From the NCBI RefSeq assembly GCF_904849725.1, contig NC_058518.1:391331581-391395580 (forward strand): a DNA stretch of 64,000 bases, read 5' to 3'. The DNA comes from Hordeum vulgare subsp. vulgare. Taxonomy: Eukaryota > Streptophyta > Magnoliopsida > Poales > Poaceae. A program made the position numbers and the translations under genes. The notes below the pieces were generated by a model. The model was not told the origin of the DNA. It did no database searches and was given only the letters and a program-made list of their open reading frames with translations. Shown here piece by piece: positions 1 to 10,607 of the stretch (position 1 is its first letter; every line of letters begins with the position of its first letter).

Positions 1-412
1 CTCTTGTGCTATGAAAGTAGTCCCAAAGGTGATAGGTACCCAAAGAGGATACAAAAACTTCCATCCTCATGTGCATTGAGTAGAAAGAAAAGTTTGATTC
101 CTCTCAATTAGTTTTGGGACGTGGATTTGGTAATATTAAGAGTTATGTTAGTAGGGTGTTGTGAATCTAGAAATACTTGTGTTGAAGTTAGTGATTCCCG
201 TAACATGCACGTATGGTGAACTACTATGTTAGGAAGTCGAAGCATAATTGATCTATTGATTGTCATCCTTTGTGTTGCGGTCGGGATCGCACGATGGTTA
301 ACACCTACCAACCCTTCCCCTAGGAGTATGCGTTTAGCACTTTGTTTCGATTACTAATAAAAACTTTCGCAACAAGTGTGTGAGTTCTTCATGACTAATG
401 TGAGCCCATGGT
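1..412 (+). mobile_element. Element X internal 3' region, left piece
   Basis: Non-coding. Matches the reverse complement of E around 41040-41460, including the stretches with GTGATTCCCGTA and CCCTTCCCCTAGGAGTATGCG. It is cut at 412 by insertion of copia C1 and resumes at 12183. No credible ORF. Confidence 0.85.
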
Positions 413-766
413 TGAAAGTGCATGATATGCCCCTAATCGACTTTTGGTGTTAATGACAACAGATACATAGGAAACTAATCCTATTTGTTGAGTGTATCTC
501 AGGATGGCAAGTACTTTAGTAGATTGAGAATTATGTGCCAAAGGTGGTCTGAGAAGATCGGGATTTATATTTCAAGAAGACTCGGGATTGAGAAAATATG
601 ATGTAGACTATCCTTTTGAGTTTACTATTATTGAGTATAGGGATCCCACACTATTAAGAGGGGATCACAGGTTTTGCGATGAACTTGCTCATACCACATC
701 TTCACTATCCTACCCAATACCACATATTCTCTACTCAGTTCCTATCTCAAAACAGGTCTATTGCCT

Positions 767-1200
767 CGGACTTCCGGCTCCCTCCGGACGTCCAAGGGCT
801 GGACGACCGGCACGCTTCGGAAATCCGGAGCTCTCCACCAGAAGTATTTGAGTCATATAACTCGGAATTCCGGCTCCCTCCGGACGTCCGACCAGCTTCG
901 GAAATCCGGAGCCCTGCACCAGAAGAACATGAGCTCTATAACTCGGATTTCCGGCTCCCTCCGGACGTCCGAGGGCCGGACGTCCGTCCTCTTTCGGAAA
1001 TCCGGAACCTCCCACTAGAAGAAGTTGAGTCGAATAACTCGGATTTCCGGCCTTCTCCGGACGTCCGGTCGCTGTTCAAATTCACAGTGTTTCCAGTCAT
1101 AGCTACAGCCCTCGGACGACCGACCCCTGTCGGATGTCCGACCCCTTGCGGACGCCTGGACTTCCGAGAACTGTCGGACGTCCGGACCGTGTGTGACTTA
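767..1200 (+). promoter_or_regulatory. C1 LTR U3 enhancer-like tandem array (ACGT palindromes)
   Basis: Three to four degenerate repeats of about 90 bp, each with a TCCGGACGTCCG-type palindrome followed by TTTCGGAAATCCGGA and CCAGAAGAA. GACGTC is a C-box-type bZIP core (established). Further CGGACG motifs continue to about 1190, 40 bp before the TATA box. The same array recurs in the 3' LTR at about 10965-11395. Confidence 0.7.
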
Positions 1201-1233
1201 AAGTGTCCCCAACGGTTGTTTTACACTCCCCAC

Positions 1234-1241
1234 TATATATA
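1234..1241 (+). promoter_or_regulatory. C1 5' LTR TATA box
   Basis: TATATATA followed by a C-rich stretch (ACCCCTCACCCAC), a typical plant core promoter layout. Conserved in the 3' LTR at about 11442-11449. Confidence 0.7.
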
Positions 1242-1971
1242 CCCCTCACCCACTTTGTGAGTGGGTGTTCAACACAGCTAGCATACATCCAAGAACACCT
1301 TTATTCTCACTCACTCTTGTCTACACCAAATCTTAGATCCCAAGAGAATTTGTGAGTCCCTTTGAGTGTTGTTCCAATCAAAAGATAGATCGTCTCCCTC
1401 TCCTCCTTCCCACCAAAGTGATTTGTGATTTGAGCAAGTATTGAGCAATCCCCGTGATCTTGTTACTCTTGGAGGTTGGAGACTCCTAGGCGGTAGGAGT
1501 CTTCGGAGAGGAATCAAACCATTGTGATTTCCCCCGGAAAGTTTGTGAAGGTTTGGAAGCCACCTCAAGGCTTACCACTAGTGGTTGAGAAACGCCTTCG
1601 TGGAGTTATCTCAAAGGGAGAATAGGGTGAGCCTTCGTGGCGTTGGTGTGCCTTCGTGGTAACATCCGCCCCTCTAACAGTGACGTAGCTTCCCTCCAAG
1701 GAAGTGAACATCGGGATACATCCTTGTCTCTCTTGGAGTTTCGGTTATTCCTAACCCTAACTCTCTACTTGTGTTAATCCTTATTACGTACTTGTATTTG
1801 ATTATTGTTTACCGCTTGTCTTACTTCACTCTAAATAGCTTACTCCTTGTCATAGCAATTATTAGGCCTACACTCATATTCCGCACTTTTGCCTAAAATT
1901 GCTAAGTAATTATTAAAATTTGGAATTGTACCTATTCGCCCCCCTCTAGGTCCATCTCGATCCTTTTCAAT

Positions 1972-1983
1972 TGGTATCAGAGC
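1972..1983 (+). other. C1 primer-binding site (initiator tRNA-Met)
   Basis: TGGTATCAGAGC lies 2 bases after the LTR end. This is the standard plant copia PBS, complementary to the 3' end of initiator tRNA-Met. Confidence 0.95.
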
Positions 1984-2023
1984 CTCGTGCTCTATTCTTG
2001 TGGCTTAACCGCCCTAGAGCGAG

Positions 2024-4582
2024 ATGGATGAGGTTCCAGCTACGGTAGCTCCAGTGCAGAGAGACGGGACTTCCACGGAAGTCAAGTCTTTCACCTCTGA
2101 GGACCTGGAACGGGCCCTTGCCAAGCAAAAAGAGGAGCATGATGCTTCTCTTGAGGCCATGGTCCAAATGAGACTGGCATCACTAACCACGGGGACAACC
2201 ACGTCCCCGAGGGCCTCAGGGCCACATGTGCATGGTACTTCATTTGGCCAACAACCTCCGGAAAGGAACCAAACCAGTGTTCCATGGCTTTATGCTAGAT
2301 CTCAAATTGAGAAACCTAAGTACAATCCTGGAGGAAAACCTCCCTTGCTTGATGACAATTCCAATTTTGCTTTGTGGAGAGTTGGTATGCAGGATCATCT
2401 TAGGTACGCCAATGATGAGATGTTGGACATCCTTGAGCATGGGTACAATCCTGTAGATCCAAGGTGCCTCACTCCCAGAGAAACTTATGACAAGCATCTC
2501 AATGACACTGCGATCATGTGCATAAGAAAAGGAATGAATGACAAGCAACGGAGACCTTACATTCACATCACAAGTGCCAAGGAAATGTGGGATAGCATTA
2601 TAAGGACCAAGACCGGTACCTCCACTCTTTGGCTTGCTCAATATGAAATTGCCAAGGGGAAATTACATAATTTTCGTATGGAAAAGGGTGAATCTCTCAA
2701 GAAACTACTAGAACGGCTCATGACTCTCGCCGTAGACATTGAGTCATGTGACTGTGACAAGACGCAAGATGGTTTCAATCTGACCAAGAGATTTCTTGTG
2801 GACAAGTTACTTCACGCTCTTGCTCCGTATCACCATCAAATGGTATGGGACATGAGGCAGCACCATGGGTTCAAAGAAATGACTCCAGATGACATCATAT
2901 CCACTTTCCAATTATTTGAAGAGTCAAAGGTAAATGCAACAAAGCACCTTGCCATGCATGGCACTTCAACATCAAAGATCAATCTTGCTTTGAAAGCCAA
3001 GCATGAATGTGATGAAGAAGAAAGTGAAGAAGAAGAAGGTGATGATGACTGCAAAGATGGTGATGATGTTGACTCTAATGAAATCCCATCTTATGAGGAC
3101 ATTGCTCTCTTTGTAAAGAAGTTCAGTGCAGGAAAGTTCAAGGGAAGATTCCCAAAGAAGAAGGTAAGGAAATGATATAACTGTGAGGAAACCAACCACT
3201 TCTCCAATGACTGTCCTTATGAGAAGAGAGAAGACAAACCAAGGTTTCCAAAGACCTCTGTAAAGAAGAAGTTGCCAAACCCTATGAACTCCAAGCTCAA
3301 GAGGACAGATGGAAGAGCAATGGTTACACAAGAAGAATCAGATCCAGAAGATGTTGGTGGAGTTGCCGGAGTAGCTCAGGATACACAAAACACCTTGAGG
3401 CTAGTCAACAAAAGTGGTGATGTTGTTCACTACAACTATATGAAGGACTACAAGGGTAACGCTCACAAGTGTTTGATGGCAAAGACTGCCATGGGAGATG
3501 AGGAAGACCAAAGCTCCCATGATAAGGTTAAGGTAACTCCACGGTTAAACTCTTTCAGTCTAGCTTCTACTCCATCTGATGAGTATCTTGATGCGGAAGA
3601 TCACTATGAGGAGAATGACTTAGATCATCCCATGTTTGCTAAAATAAACAAATTTATGTGCTCTCTTAAAGGAAAGAATCTCACTATGTTTCGCATACTT
3701 ATGGAAATGGTGAGTAAGCACACCAATACCATCAAGGAACTCGAAACCCTCGTCACTGAGGAGAAGGAAAGAAATGAAATCCTTGAGCAGAAAGTCCTGT
3801 ATGAGGAAGCACAAAATGATGCATTATGCTCAAAAGTAGGTGAAAACCTTGATAAACATGCTAATGATCTTGCCTCCTTGAAAAAGGTTGAATCTATGTG
3901 CAAAGAATTACTAAATGATAAAAACCGACTTGTGAACTCTCATGCTTCCCTTTCTAAGGACTGTGAGCGTCTATCCTTGTCTCTCAAAGACAAGGAAGAG
4001 AAACTCACTGTTCTTACAAAGAGCTTTGAGGCACTTAAGGTTACTTATATTGACACTTTAGCTAAGGCCTACTCCTCACCTATCATTAATGTTGATACCT
4101 GCACTACTAACTCTAGTAGTGAATTGACATCTATCCTTGAGGAAAACTGTTCGCTAAAGGCACAGTTAGACAGAGGTCTCATGACATGTGCACAAGGACA
4201 AAATACTCTCAATGAGATCTTAAGTCGACACAATGGAGGCTTCGCCAAGGAAGGGCTTGGGTTCAACCCAAGCACCGCCAAGAAAAGTGCATCTCCTCTC
4301 AAGTGTACCACTCCGCTTAAAGAAATATTTGTACGAGAGGGACACAAGGAGAAAGGTAAGGTTGTGAGTGGATCGACCACTAGGGGTTCGCCTACTCACA
4401 ACAAGACAAGCGAATTCATGCCTCCATCCTATGTACTACGCAAATCAAAGAAAGGAGAGGTTTATGCTAAATTCGTTGGTCCCCGTAATGCATTCCGATT
4501 CTATGCTATTTGGGTCCCTAAGACTCTTGTAACTAATGTGAAAGGCCCCATGACAAAATGGGTACCTCAAACCAAGTCTTAA
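2024..4582 (+). pseudogene. gag: C1 gag with long coiled-coil extension, one nonsense codon
   Basis: Start chosen at ATG 2024, 40 bases after the PBS. The N-terminal part has the copia gag (UBN2/retrotran_gag_2-type) pattern with FALWRVGMQDHL and MWDSI motifs, then an acidic stretch. The frame runs open to 3172 and hits TGA at 3173-3175. This TGA stands where the first cysteine of a CX2CX4HX4C zinc knuckle belongs: the next residues in frame are Y-N-C, then H and C at the right spacing. The same frame then continues open to TAA 4580-4582 through a heptad-rich, probably coiled-coil segment (about 3650-4060) and a basic tail. The gag assembles particles and binds RNA. A shift near 4575-4600 separates it from protease. 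Confidence 0.85.
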
Positions 4583-4927
4583 TTCGTCACAGGCTGTTTT
4601 CTCCGGAGGAGCCAAATGGGTGATCGACAGTGGATGCACCAATCATATGACCAGAGATAGTAACTTGCTCTATGACTTCATGCAAGCGATTCGACCATAC
4701 ATGAGCATTGTATTTGGTGGAGGGTCGAAAGGGCAGGTAATTGGGGTTGGGCAAGGTGGCAATCACTAATGACATGTCTATTGCAAATGTCATGCTTGTC
4801 CAATCTCTTCAATATCATTTACTTTCAGTTCGCCAATTGGCTTCCGTCGGTTATGACACATTATTTGGACTAACGGATGTGAAAGTCTTTAAGAGAGACA
4901 CTCTCGAAGTGGCCTTTTGTTGGAGAG
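4583..4927 (+). pseudogene. C1 aspartic protease, frameshifted
   Basis: WVIDSGCTNHMT is read from 4617, giving the retropepsin D-S-G active-site triplet of plant copia proteases. The frame stops at TAA 4766-4768; the family-like continuation (AITNDMS...HLLSVRQL) is in another frame from about 4741, so a 1-base change lies near 4740-4755. A further shift near 4915-4930 leads into the integrase frame. Its role would have been to cleave the Gag-Pol polyprotein in the particle. Confidence 0.75.
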
Positions 4928-7012
4928 TTGGATGGCAACCTTTACACGGTTGATTTCTCGAAAGAGAGCACCTTCCATACAACTTGTCTAATGGCCAAGG
5001 CCAACATGGGATGGTTGTGGCATCGCCGGCTCGCCCATGTTGGCATGAAAAATCTTCAAATTCTCTTAAACGGCAATCACATCCTTGGACTAACAAATGT
5101 ATCTTTTAAGAAATATCGTGTGTGCAGTGCATGCATAGCTGGGAAACAACATCAATCAAAACATCCACCCAAGAACATTGTATCCACTTCGAGGCCGTTA
5201 GAGCTCCTTCATGTGGATCTGTTTGGGCCTCCTTCTTGGGCAAGTCTTGGAGGGAAAAAGTATGGCCTAGTCATTGTTGATGATTACTCAAGATATACAT
5301 GGGTGTTCTTTCTCAAGTCCAAGGACGAGACGAAGATCACCTTCATTGATTTTGCCAAACAAGCCTAGCGGAAGTTTGACAAGGACATCAAGGCAGTAAG
5401 AAGTGATAATGGCTCTGAGTTCAAGAACTACACCCTAGAAGAATTTCTTAGTGATGAGGGAATTGAACATCAGTACTCCGCACCTTACACCCCTCAGCAA
5501 AATGGTGTGGAAGAGAGGAAGAACCGGACACTTGTGGAAATGGCAAGTTCCATGTTAGACGAATACAAGTCACCGCATAGTTTTTGGGCTGAGGCCGTCA
5601 ACACAGCATGTCATGCATCAAACCGGCTCTTCCTTCGATCAATATTGGAGAAGACTCCATATGAGCTTCTAACTGGGAACAAGCCAAATGTTAAGTACTT
5701 TCGTGTGTTTGGATGCAAGTGTTTCATCCTCAACAAACAGGAACGGTTAGGAAAATTTCAATCCAAAACAACTAAAGGGATTTTTGTTGGCTATGGGTCA
5801 AACTCTCACGCCTACAGAGTCTACAACAAATCCACTGGATGTGTTATAGAAACCTGTGACGTGACGTTTGATGAATTTAACCGCTCCCATGGGGAGCAAC
5901 TTGATCTAAATGATGCAGGTGAAGAAGACTCCCCACAAGATATCTTAAAAATGGGTGTAGGTGCACTTCTTCCCATGGAACAAAGACCCCATGATGATGA
6001 TGAAGATGATGAGAGTATTTCTCATCCTCAAGACAGTTCGCTGCCCGTACCTCCACAAGATACAAGCACACACATCATGCCAGTTGTTGAGGATCAAGTG
6101 GGAGAACATGTCTCTCACCCTGATCACACTCAAGAACAAGTTGATCTTCAAGAGATAGACCAAAGTATGGGTATGTTTGATGATGAACCTAAACAGGTGC
6201 AACGCGAAGAGGAATATCTTCCTCCGCACATAAATGATCCATATGTTGAGGACGTTGATGATGGAAACGAAGTCGAACCTTGTGAAACCTTGACCTCCAT
6301 CATGCCACGTGTGGCCGGTCGTGTTGATATTGATCAAATCCTCACCGGCGTGTCGGAAGGTAGAGTGACTCGTAAACAATTAACAAACTTTTGTGCTCAC
6401 TTTTCGTTTGTCTCTAGTACTGTGCCACACAGGGTTCAGGATGCATTGTGTGACAATGACTGGCTCCTTGCTATGCAAGAGGAGCTAAACAGTTTTACAC
6501 GCAACGAAGTATGGTCATTGGTCGAACGACCAACTGAGGAACATAATGTCATTGGAACTAAATGGATTTTCAAGAACAAGGAAGATGAGAATGGGACTGT
6601 CCTACGCAGCAAGGCAAGGTTAATAGCACAGGGGTACTCCCAAGTTGAAGGTTTGGACTTTGGTGAAACTTTCGCCCCTGTTGCTCGTCTTGAGTCCGTT
6701 CGCATTTTATTGGCCTATGCTGCTTTCAATGGTTTTACTTTGCATCAAATGGATGTGAAAAGTGCTTTTCTTAACGGTCCTTTACAAGAAGAAGTATATG
6801 TATCACAACCACCTGGGTTTGTTGACCCTCACCACAAATACCATGTATATAAACTTCATAAGGCTCTGTATGGCCTCAAACAAGCACCCCGTGCTTGGTA
6901 CGATCATCTTAAGAAGTTCCTACTCGATGATGGCTTTGTGGTCTGGGTGATCGATCCCACTCTTTTTACTAAGAGGGAAATGGTGATTTGTTCTTATGCC
7001 AAATCTATGTAG
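4928..7012 (+). pseudogene. pol: C1 integrase and N-terminal reverse transcriptase
   Basis: A GAG-pre-integrase zinc region (LWHRRLAHVG... CSACIAGK, H and C pairs present) is followed by the integrase core with the three acidic residues visible ([27 protein letters not shown]). TAG at 5366-5368 interrupts the core; the same frame reopens at once and continues to 7012. From about 6480 the RT_2 fold is clear ([39 protein letters not shown]). The frame ends at TAG 7010-7012 just where the YVDD catalytic box is encoded in the neighbouring frame (7006-7017), so a 1-base shift lies just upstream. Confidence 0.88.
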
Positions 7013-7959
7013 ATGACATCATTTTTGGTTCTCCTAACATCCATTTATGCAAGAAGTTTGAGGCTTCCATGACCAAGACCTTTGAGATGTCACTCAACAC
7101 AGACTTGAAGTTCTTTCTTGGGTTTCAAATACAACAATTTCAAGTAGGGATTTTCTTGTCCCAAACTAAGTACCTCAAGGACATTCTTGAAAAATTTGAT
7201 ATGACAAATGCTAAACCAATGAAGACACCCATGGCCACAGATGTAGTTCTAAATGAAGACACAAACGGTATTCCTTTTGACCCATCTACTTACCACTCCA
7301 TGATTGGTTCGCTACTTTATCTTTGCGCATCTAGACTGGACATCATGTTAAGTGTAGGCATATGTGCTAGATTTCAAGCTTCCCCTAGGGAAAGCCATCA
7401 TACGGTGGTTAAGCATATTCTTAGATACCTTGTTCACACCCCAAAGTTAGGCTTATGGTACCCTAAGGATGCAAAGTTCGATCTTATTGGGTACTCCGAT
7501 GCGGATTGGGCCGGTGACCAAGTGGGACGGAAATCCACTTCCGGTGCATGTCAGTTTCTTGGACGCTCCTTGGTAAGTTGGTCCTCGAAAAAGCAGAACC
7601 GTGTTTCTCTCTCCACGGCCGAGGCCGAATACATTGCAGCCGCAAGCTGTGCAACCCAACTGCTATGGATGAGGCAAACACTAAAGGATTATGGTATCAC
7701 GTATCAACACGTTCCTCTTCTCTGTGATAATGAAAGTGCCATAAAGATCTCCGAGAACCCCATTGATCACCCTCGCACAAAACATATTGATATTAGGTAT
7801 CATTTCTTGAGAGACCATGTGCAAAAGGGTGACATTGATATTACCCATGTGGATACCAACATGCAGCTAGCCGACATTTTCACCAAGCCACTTAGCGTAG
7901 CTAGGTTCTGTCAACTTAGGCGTGAACTTGGTATCTTGGAGCTTGACAACATAACTTGA
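6988..7959 (+). pseudogene. pol: C1 reverse transcriptase C-terminus and RNase H
   Basis: Begins with the YVDD polymerase box at 7006-7017, continues through the RT connection (TKYLKDILEKF, GSLLYL) into copia RNase H with GYSDADWAGD, the STAEAEY glutamate and the LCDNESA aspartate. It ends at TGA 7957-7959 after the typical ADIFTKPL tail. This C-terminal half is uninterrupted; it is a pseudogene only because it is out of frame with the upstream RT. Confidence 0.88.
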
Positions 7960-8019
7960 AACCTTGCACACATACACACACTCACATTATGTTTGGGTCT
8001 TGATGTGGGCATGCATTTA

Positions 8020-8026
8020 GGGGGAG
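8020..8026 (+). other. C1 internal purine tract after pol
   Basis: GGGGGAG tract 61 bases after the pol stop, similar in sequence to the functional polypurine tract at 10594-10607. It may mark the end of the ancestral element before the third ORF was added (inference). Confidence 0.4.
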
Positions 8027-8202
8027 TGAGTCTTAATTTTCTATTTTTGAGCTTACAAAGTACGCATAAATCAATTTCTGTCCACAAGTAGTATATGTAA
8101 TGCTTGTAGGCAACTATGTTCGTACTTTTTGTGAGAAACCATGAAAAATCATCATCTCATCAGCAAAAATTTCAGAACCAGCCTCTGCCTCCTCCTCTCT
8201 CT

Positions 8203-8339
8203 CGGTTGTCCGACGTGTCTCGGACGTCCGACGGCAAATCCCATTCCGGTCGTCCGACCAGTGTCGGTCGTCCGATGGCACAATCCTCTCCGGATGTCCG
8301 GCGCCTGTCGGACGTCCGACGCTTCGGGGCATATAAATA
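8203..8339 (+). promoter_or_regulatory. C1 internal promoter-like module before the third ORF
   Basis: About six CGGACGTCCGACG-type palindromes or variants lie in 8203-8320, then TATAAATA at 8332-8339, then a C-rich stretch and a pyrimidine-rich leader up to ATG 8628. The motif is the one that fills the C1 LTR U3 (767-1200), again followed by a TATA box. A 3' splice-like CCGTATAG ends at 8621, so the leader may be spliced (inference). Transcription from here would give a separate mRNA for the third ORF. Confidence 0.6.
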
Positions 8340-8627
8340 GCTGGGCGCGGGGCTGGGCTTTGCCCTAGCCCTCACGCGCCCCCTTTTTCCCCTACCGCCG
8401 CCGCCGCCAGCTCCAGGAGCACTCGCCAGTGCCGCCCTTCCCGAGATCTGCCCGATCTCCTCCGCGGATCCTTATCTCCTTCCTCTTCTTCCTCCGCGGG
8501 ATCCGTCTACATGTATCTCCTTCGTTTCCCCTCGCGTTTGGTTCCCTCTCTCTCCCAAGTCTCCATGTTAGTTCCTATGGTTTGACCATGTTCGTTCCTC
8601 ATTTGGGGTTTCCATCCGTATAGGTTA

Positions 8628-10205
8628 TTGTGCACCATGCCCAAGACCAAGCACGCCGCACGGAAGAACGTTGCTGGGTCATCCTCTCGCGCCCCTACTA
8701 GCACGGGGTCGGACTCCGACGGGCCACGTCGTCCCTTCAAACGGACTGCCCGGCGTTCTCCGCCTCCACAGCTCCCCTCGTCGTCTGATGGTGATGACCC
8801 CGACTTCGAGGATGAGCTTGCCGCCGAGGATCTTCCTGACCAACCCGTCGATCGGAGGTCCAAGCCCAAGCCCGGGACTCACAGGGCGTCCTACATGCCA
8901 CCACCTCCTCCTGCTCAGCCCGCAGGTGAAGCTCGTCGCATCTCACTAGAACCCCCTGCTACTTTAGGTCGTGCAATCACGAACTTCACCACACTTGGCG
9001 CGGCTTCATATCTCACTTTCTGCCGCGACATTGATCCGTACGCTGTCGTACGTGACTCTACGGACTCACGTTTCCGCACAAACGTCCAGGCGGCCATTTT
9101 TACCATAGTCATAGTTCCTAAGGGTTTATCTGTTCATCTCTATATAGATCTTGAGCATATTCGCATGCACCCGGCGAAATACCCGGGTGCCATTGAGCTT
9201 ATTGAGGCATCGAGGCTTGCCGCCCCGTTTGCCTTTCATCGCGACTTTAATGCTGCTGCCATTCACCAGTTCTATGCCACATGCTACTTTGCTCCAAACC
9301 ACACTGTTAGCTGGATCACCTCTGACGTTCGCTTCACAGCTTCTTATGATACATTTGTTGCCACACTTGGTTTCCCCAACTCCGGCTTAAAAAAACATAG
9401 GGATGATCCTAACCATGCGCCTAAGTCCATTGATGCGTGTGGGTATCTTCTCAAACCAGTAAGTGAGCTTGATGCGGATGAACACATGAAGGATCTTAAT
9501 CAGGTATCCATCTGGCGCTCACCTTACTTCATCATCTTTCAGTGTCTTATCCGCACCCTCTATCCCAAGATGGGTGATGAGGGCTCTTGCAGTGGCTACT
9601 GCATTGACATCATGTCTCACTTATACGAGCACCCCAGGAGCAAAATTAATGTGCCTCACTTTCTATGGCATGAGATTTGGCTTGCTAGCTTTCAATACAA
9701 GCGAGCCTTTCCTCATGCCCCCTTCATCCAGGCTCTTATTAATCATGTTGGTGATTTCTCTGTTGCTGTCACTCACACACATCGCAAGTGGGTCATTCCC
9801 GCTCACATGGTGGATACCTATGCTCCCAAGAAAGCCCCATCCTCCACATCCACTCGCCGCACTGCTGCCCGGTCAGCCACCCCCTCATCTTGCTCCGCTC
9901 CTCTCGGTCGCATTGCCAAGTTCCTTGGCAAGGCACATTCTGCTATGATGAAGGCCGTCTCTTTCCAGTGTGGTCAAACCCATGATGTGGTTTCTCGCTT
10001 ATTCTCCTCCAAGAATGCCCTCAAGGCTCGTCTGAGAGCCTCGGGCACTCTTGATGTGAGTGATGATGAGGCTCCTCCTGCTGCTCCTCCTTCTGATTTT
10101 GGCTTCCCATCTGGTCCTGAGTGGGCTAATTTCCTTGACGAGGCTGGTGGCAGTGGCTTGCCTGACGATGAGGATGATGCTGATGGTGATGCTGATGAGC
10201 TCTGA
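8628..10205 (+). CDS. C1 third ORF, intact, 525 codons ('env-like' position)
   Basis: Uninterrupted from ATG 8628 to TGA 10203-10205. A second ATG at 8637 has the better context (CACCATGCC) and may be the real start. The N-terminal ~110 residues are Ser/Pro/Arg-rich and low-complexity. A folded-looking central part (residues about 115-400) contains HLYIDLEHIRMHPAKYPGA and WITSDVRFTASYDTFVATLG and resembles the 'putative plant transposon protein' domains found in some plant retroelements (recall, not searched). The C-terminus is Ser/Thr-rich then acidic (DDEDDADGDADEL). No signal peptide and no clear membrane anchor, so a real envelope function is not supported. It sits in the place where SIRE-lineage copias carry an env-like gene. 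It stays open while gag-pol is broken five times. Function unknown. Confidence 0.8.
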   Translation: MCTMPKTKHAARKNVAGSSSRAPTSTGSDSDGPRRPFKRTARRSPPPQLPSSSDGDDPDFEDELAAEDLPDQPVDRRSKPKPGTHRASYMPPPPPAQPAGEARRISLEPPATLGRAITNFTTLGAASYLTFCRDIDPYAVVRDSTDSRFRTNVQAAIFTIVIVPKGLSVHLYIDLEHIRMHPAKYPGAIELIEASRLAAPFAFHRDFNAAAIHQFYATCYFAPNHTVSWITSDVRFTASYDTFVATLGFPNSGLKKHRDDPNHAPKSIDACGYLLKPVSELDADEHMKDLNQVSIWRSPYFIIFQCLIRTLYPKMGDEGSCSGYCIDIMSHLYEHPRSKINVPHFLWHEIWLASFQYKRAFPHAPFIQALINHVGDFSVAVTHTHRKWVIPAHMVDTYAPKKAPSSTSTRRTAARSATPSSCSAPLGRIAKFLGKAHSAMMKAVSFQCGQTHDVVSRLFSSKNALKARLRASGTLDVSDDEAPPAAPPSDFGFPSGPEWANFLDEAGGSGLPDDEDDADGDADEL

Positions 10206-10607
10206 GCGTGGTTGGTGCTGTTGGTGCCTCCCTTTTTGGTACTTGGTGCCAAAGGGGGAGTAATGTATCGTAGTTTTTAGTCTTTGGAGATTTAATGTAA
10301 TGGATAAACTCATGTATGGCTACTTACGAATGATTGTGATTGCTATGGATTGCTATGATATCATCATAGACTATTATGTTTTGCTCCACTACTTCTATGA
10401 TGATCTATTGTCTTTCTATGATGATCTATTATCTTTACATGTTGATCCATTATATGTTCGATAAACACATTAAAGGGGAGCTCCGATATTTTATCATGCA
10501 CATACTAAGGGGGAGCTCCGTACTGAATATCTCCTAGGCTATAATGTATGTTAAATCTTTTTGAGTCCTATGTATATGTTGTCATCAACTACCAAAAAGG
10601 GGGAGAT
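10206..10607 (+). other. C1 3' non-coding region with several purine tracts and the PPT
   Basis: Contains near-repeats of CTATGATGATCTATT (about 10390-10430) and purine tracts at 10251-10260, 10471-10480 and 10507-10514, the latter two extended by GAGCTCCG, before the polypurine tract AAAAAGGGGGAGA at 10594-10606 that directly abuts the 3' LTR. The last tract is the expected plus-strand primer; the others are unexplained look-alikes. Confidence 0.75.

Larger units (their letters stand above)
413..1969 (+). repeat. C1 5' LTR
   Basis: Starts TGAAAGTGCATG and ends ...CCTTTTCA, and is paired with 10608-12177. U3 holds a tandem array of about 90-bp units rich in CGGACGTCCG palindromes (about 767-1085) and a TATA box at 1234-1241. 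By eye the pair differs by a few percent plus indels, including an extra ~13 bp inside the repeat array of the 3' copy. Confidence 0.95.

Noticed and set aside
767..1085. Regularly spaced repeats that could suggest a CRISPR-like array
   Set aside because: Eukaryotic LTR context, degenerate units, no unique spacers of constant length.
758..1288. Overlapping ORFs on both strands in the C1 LTR (also 10951-11496)
   Set aside because: They arise from palindromic GGACGTCC/CCGGA repeats that are stop-poor in several frames; no family motif, and the region is LTR U3.
10188..10205. C-terminal DADEL of the C1 third ORF as an ER-retention signal
   Set aside because: Not a K/HDEL consensus and no signal peptide at the N-terminus.
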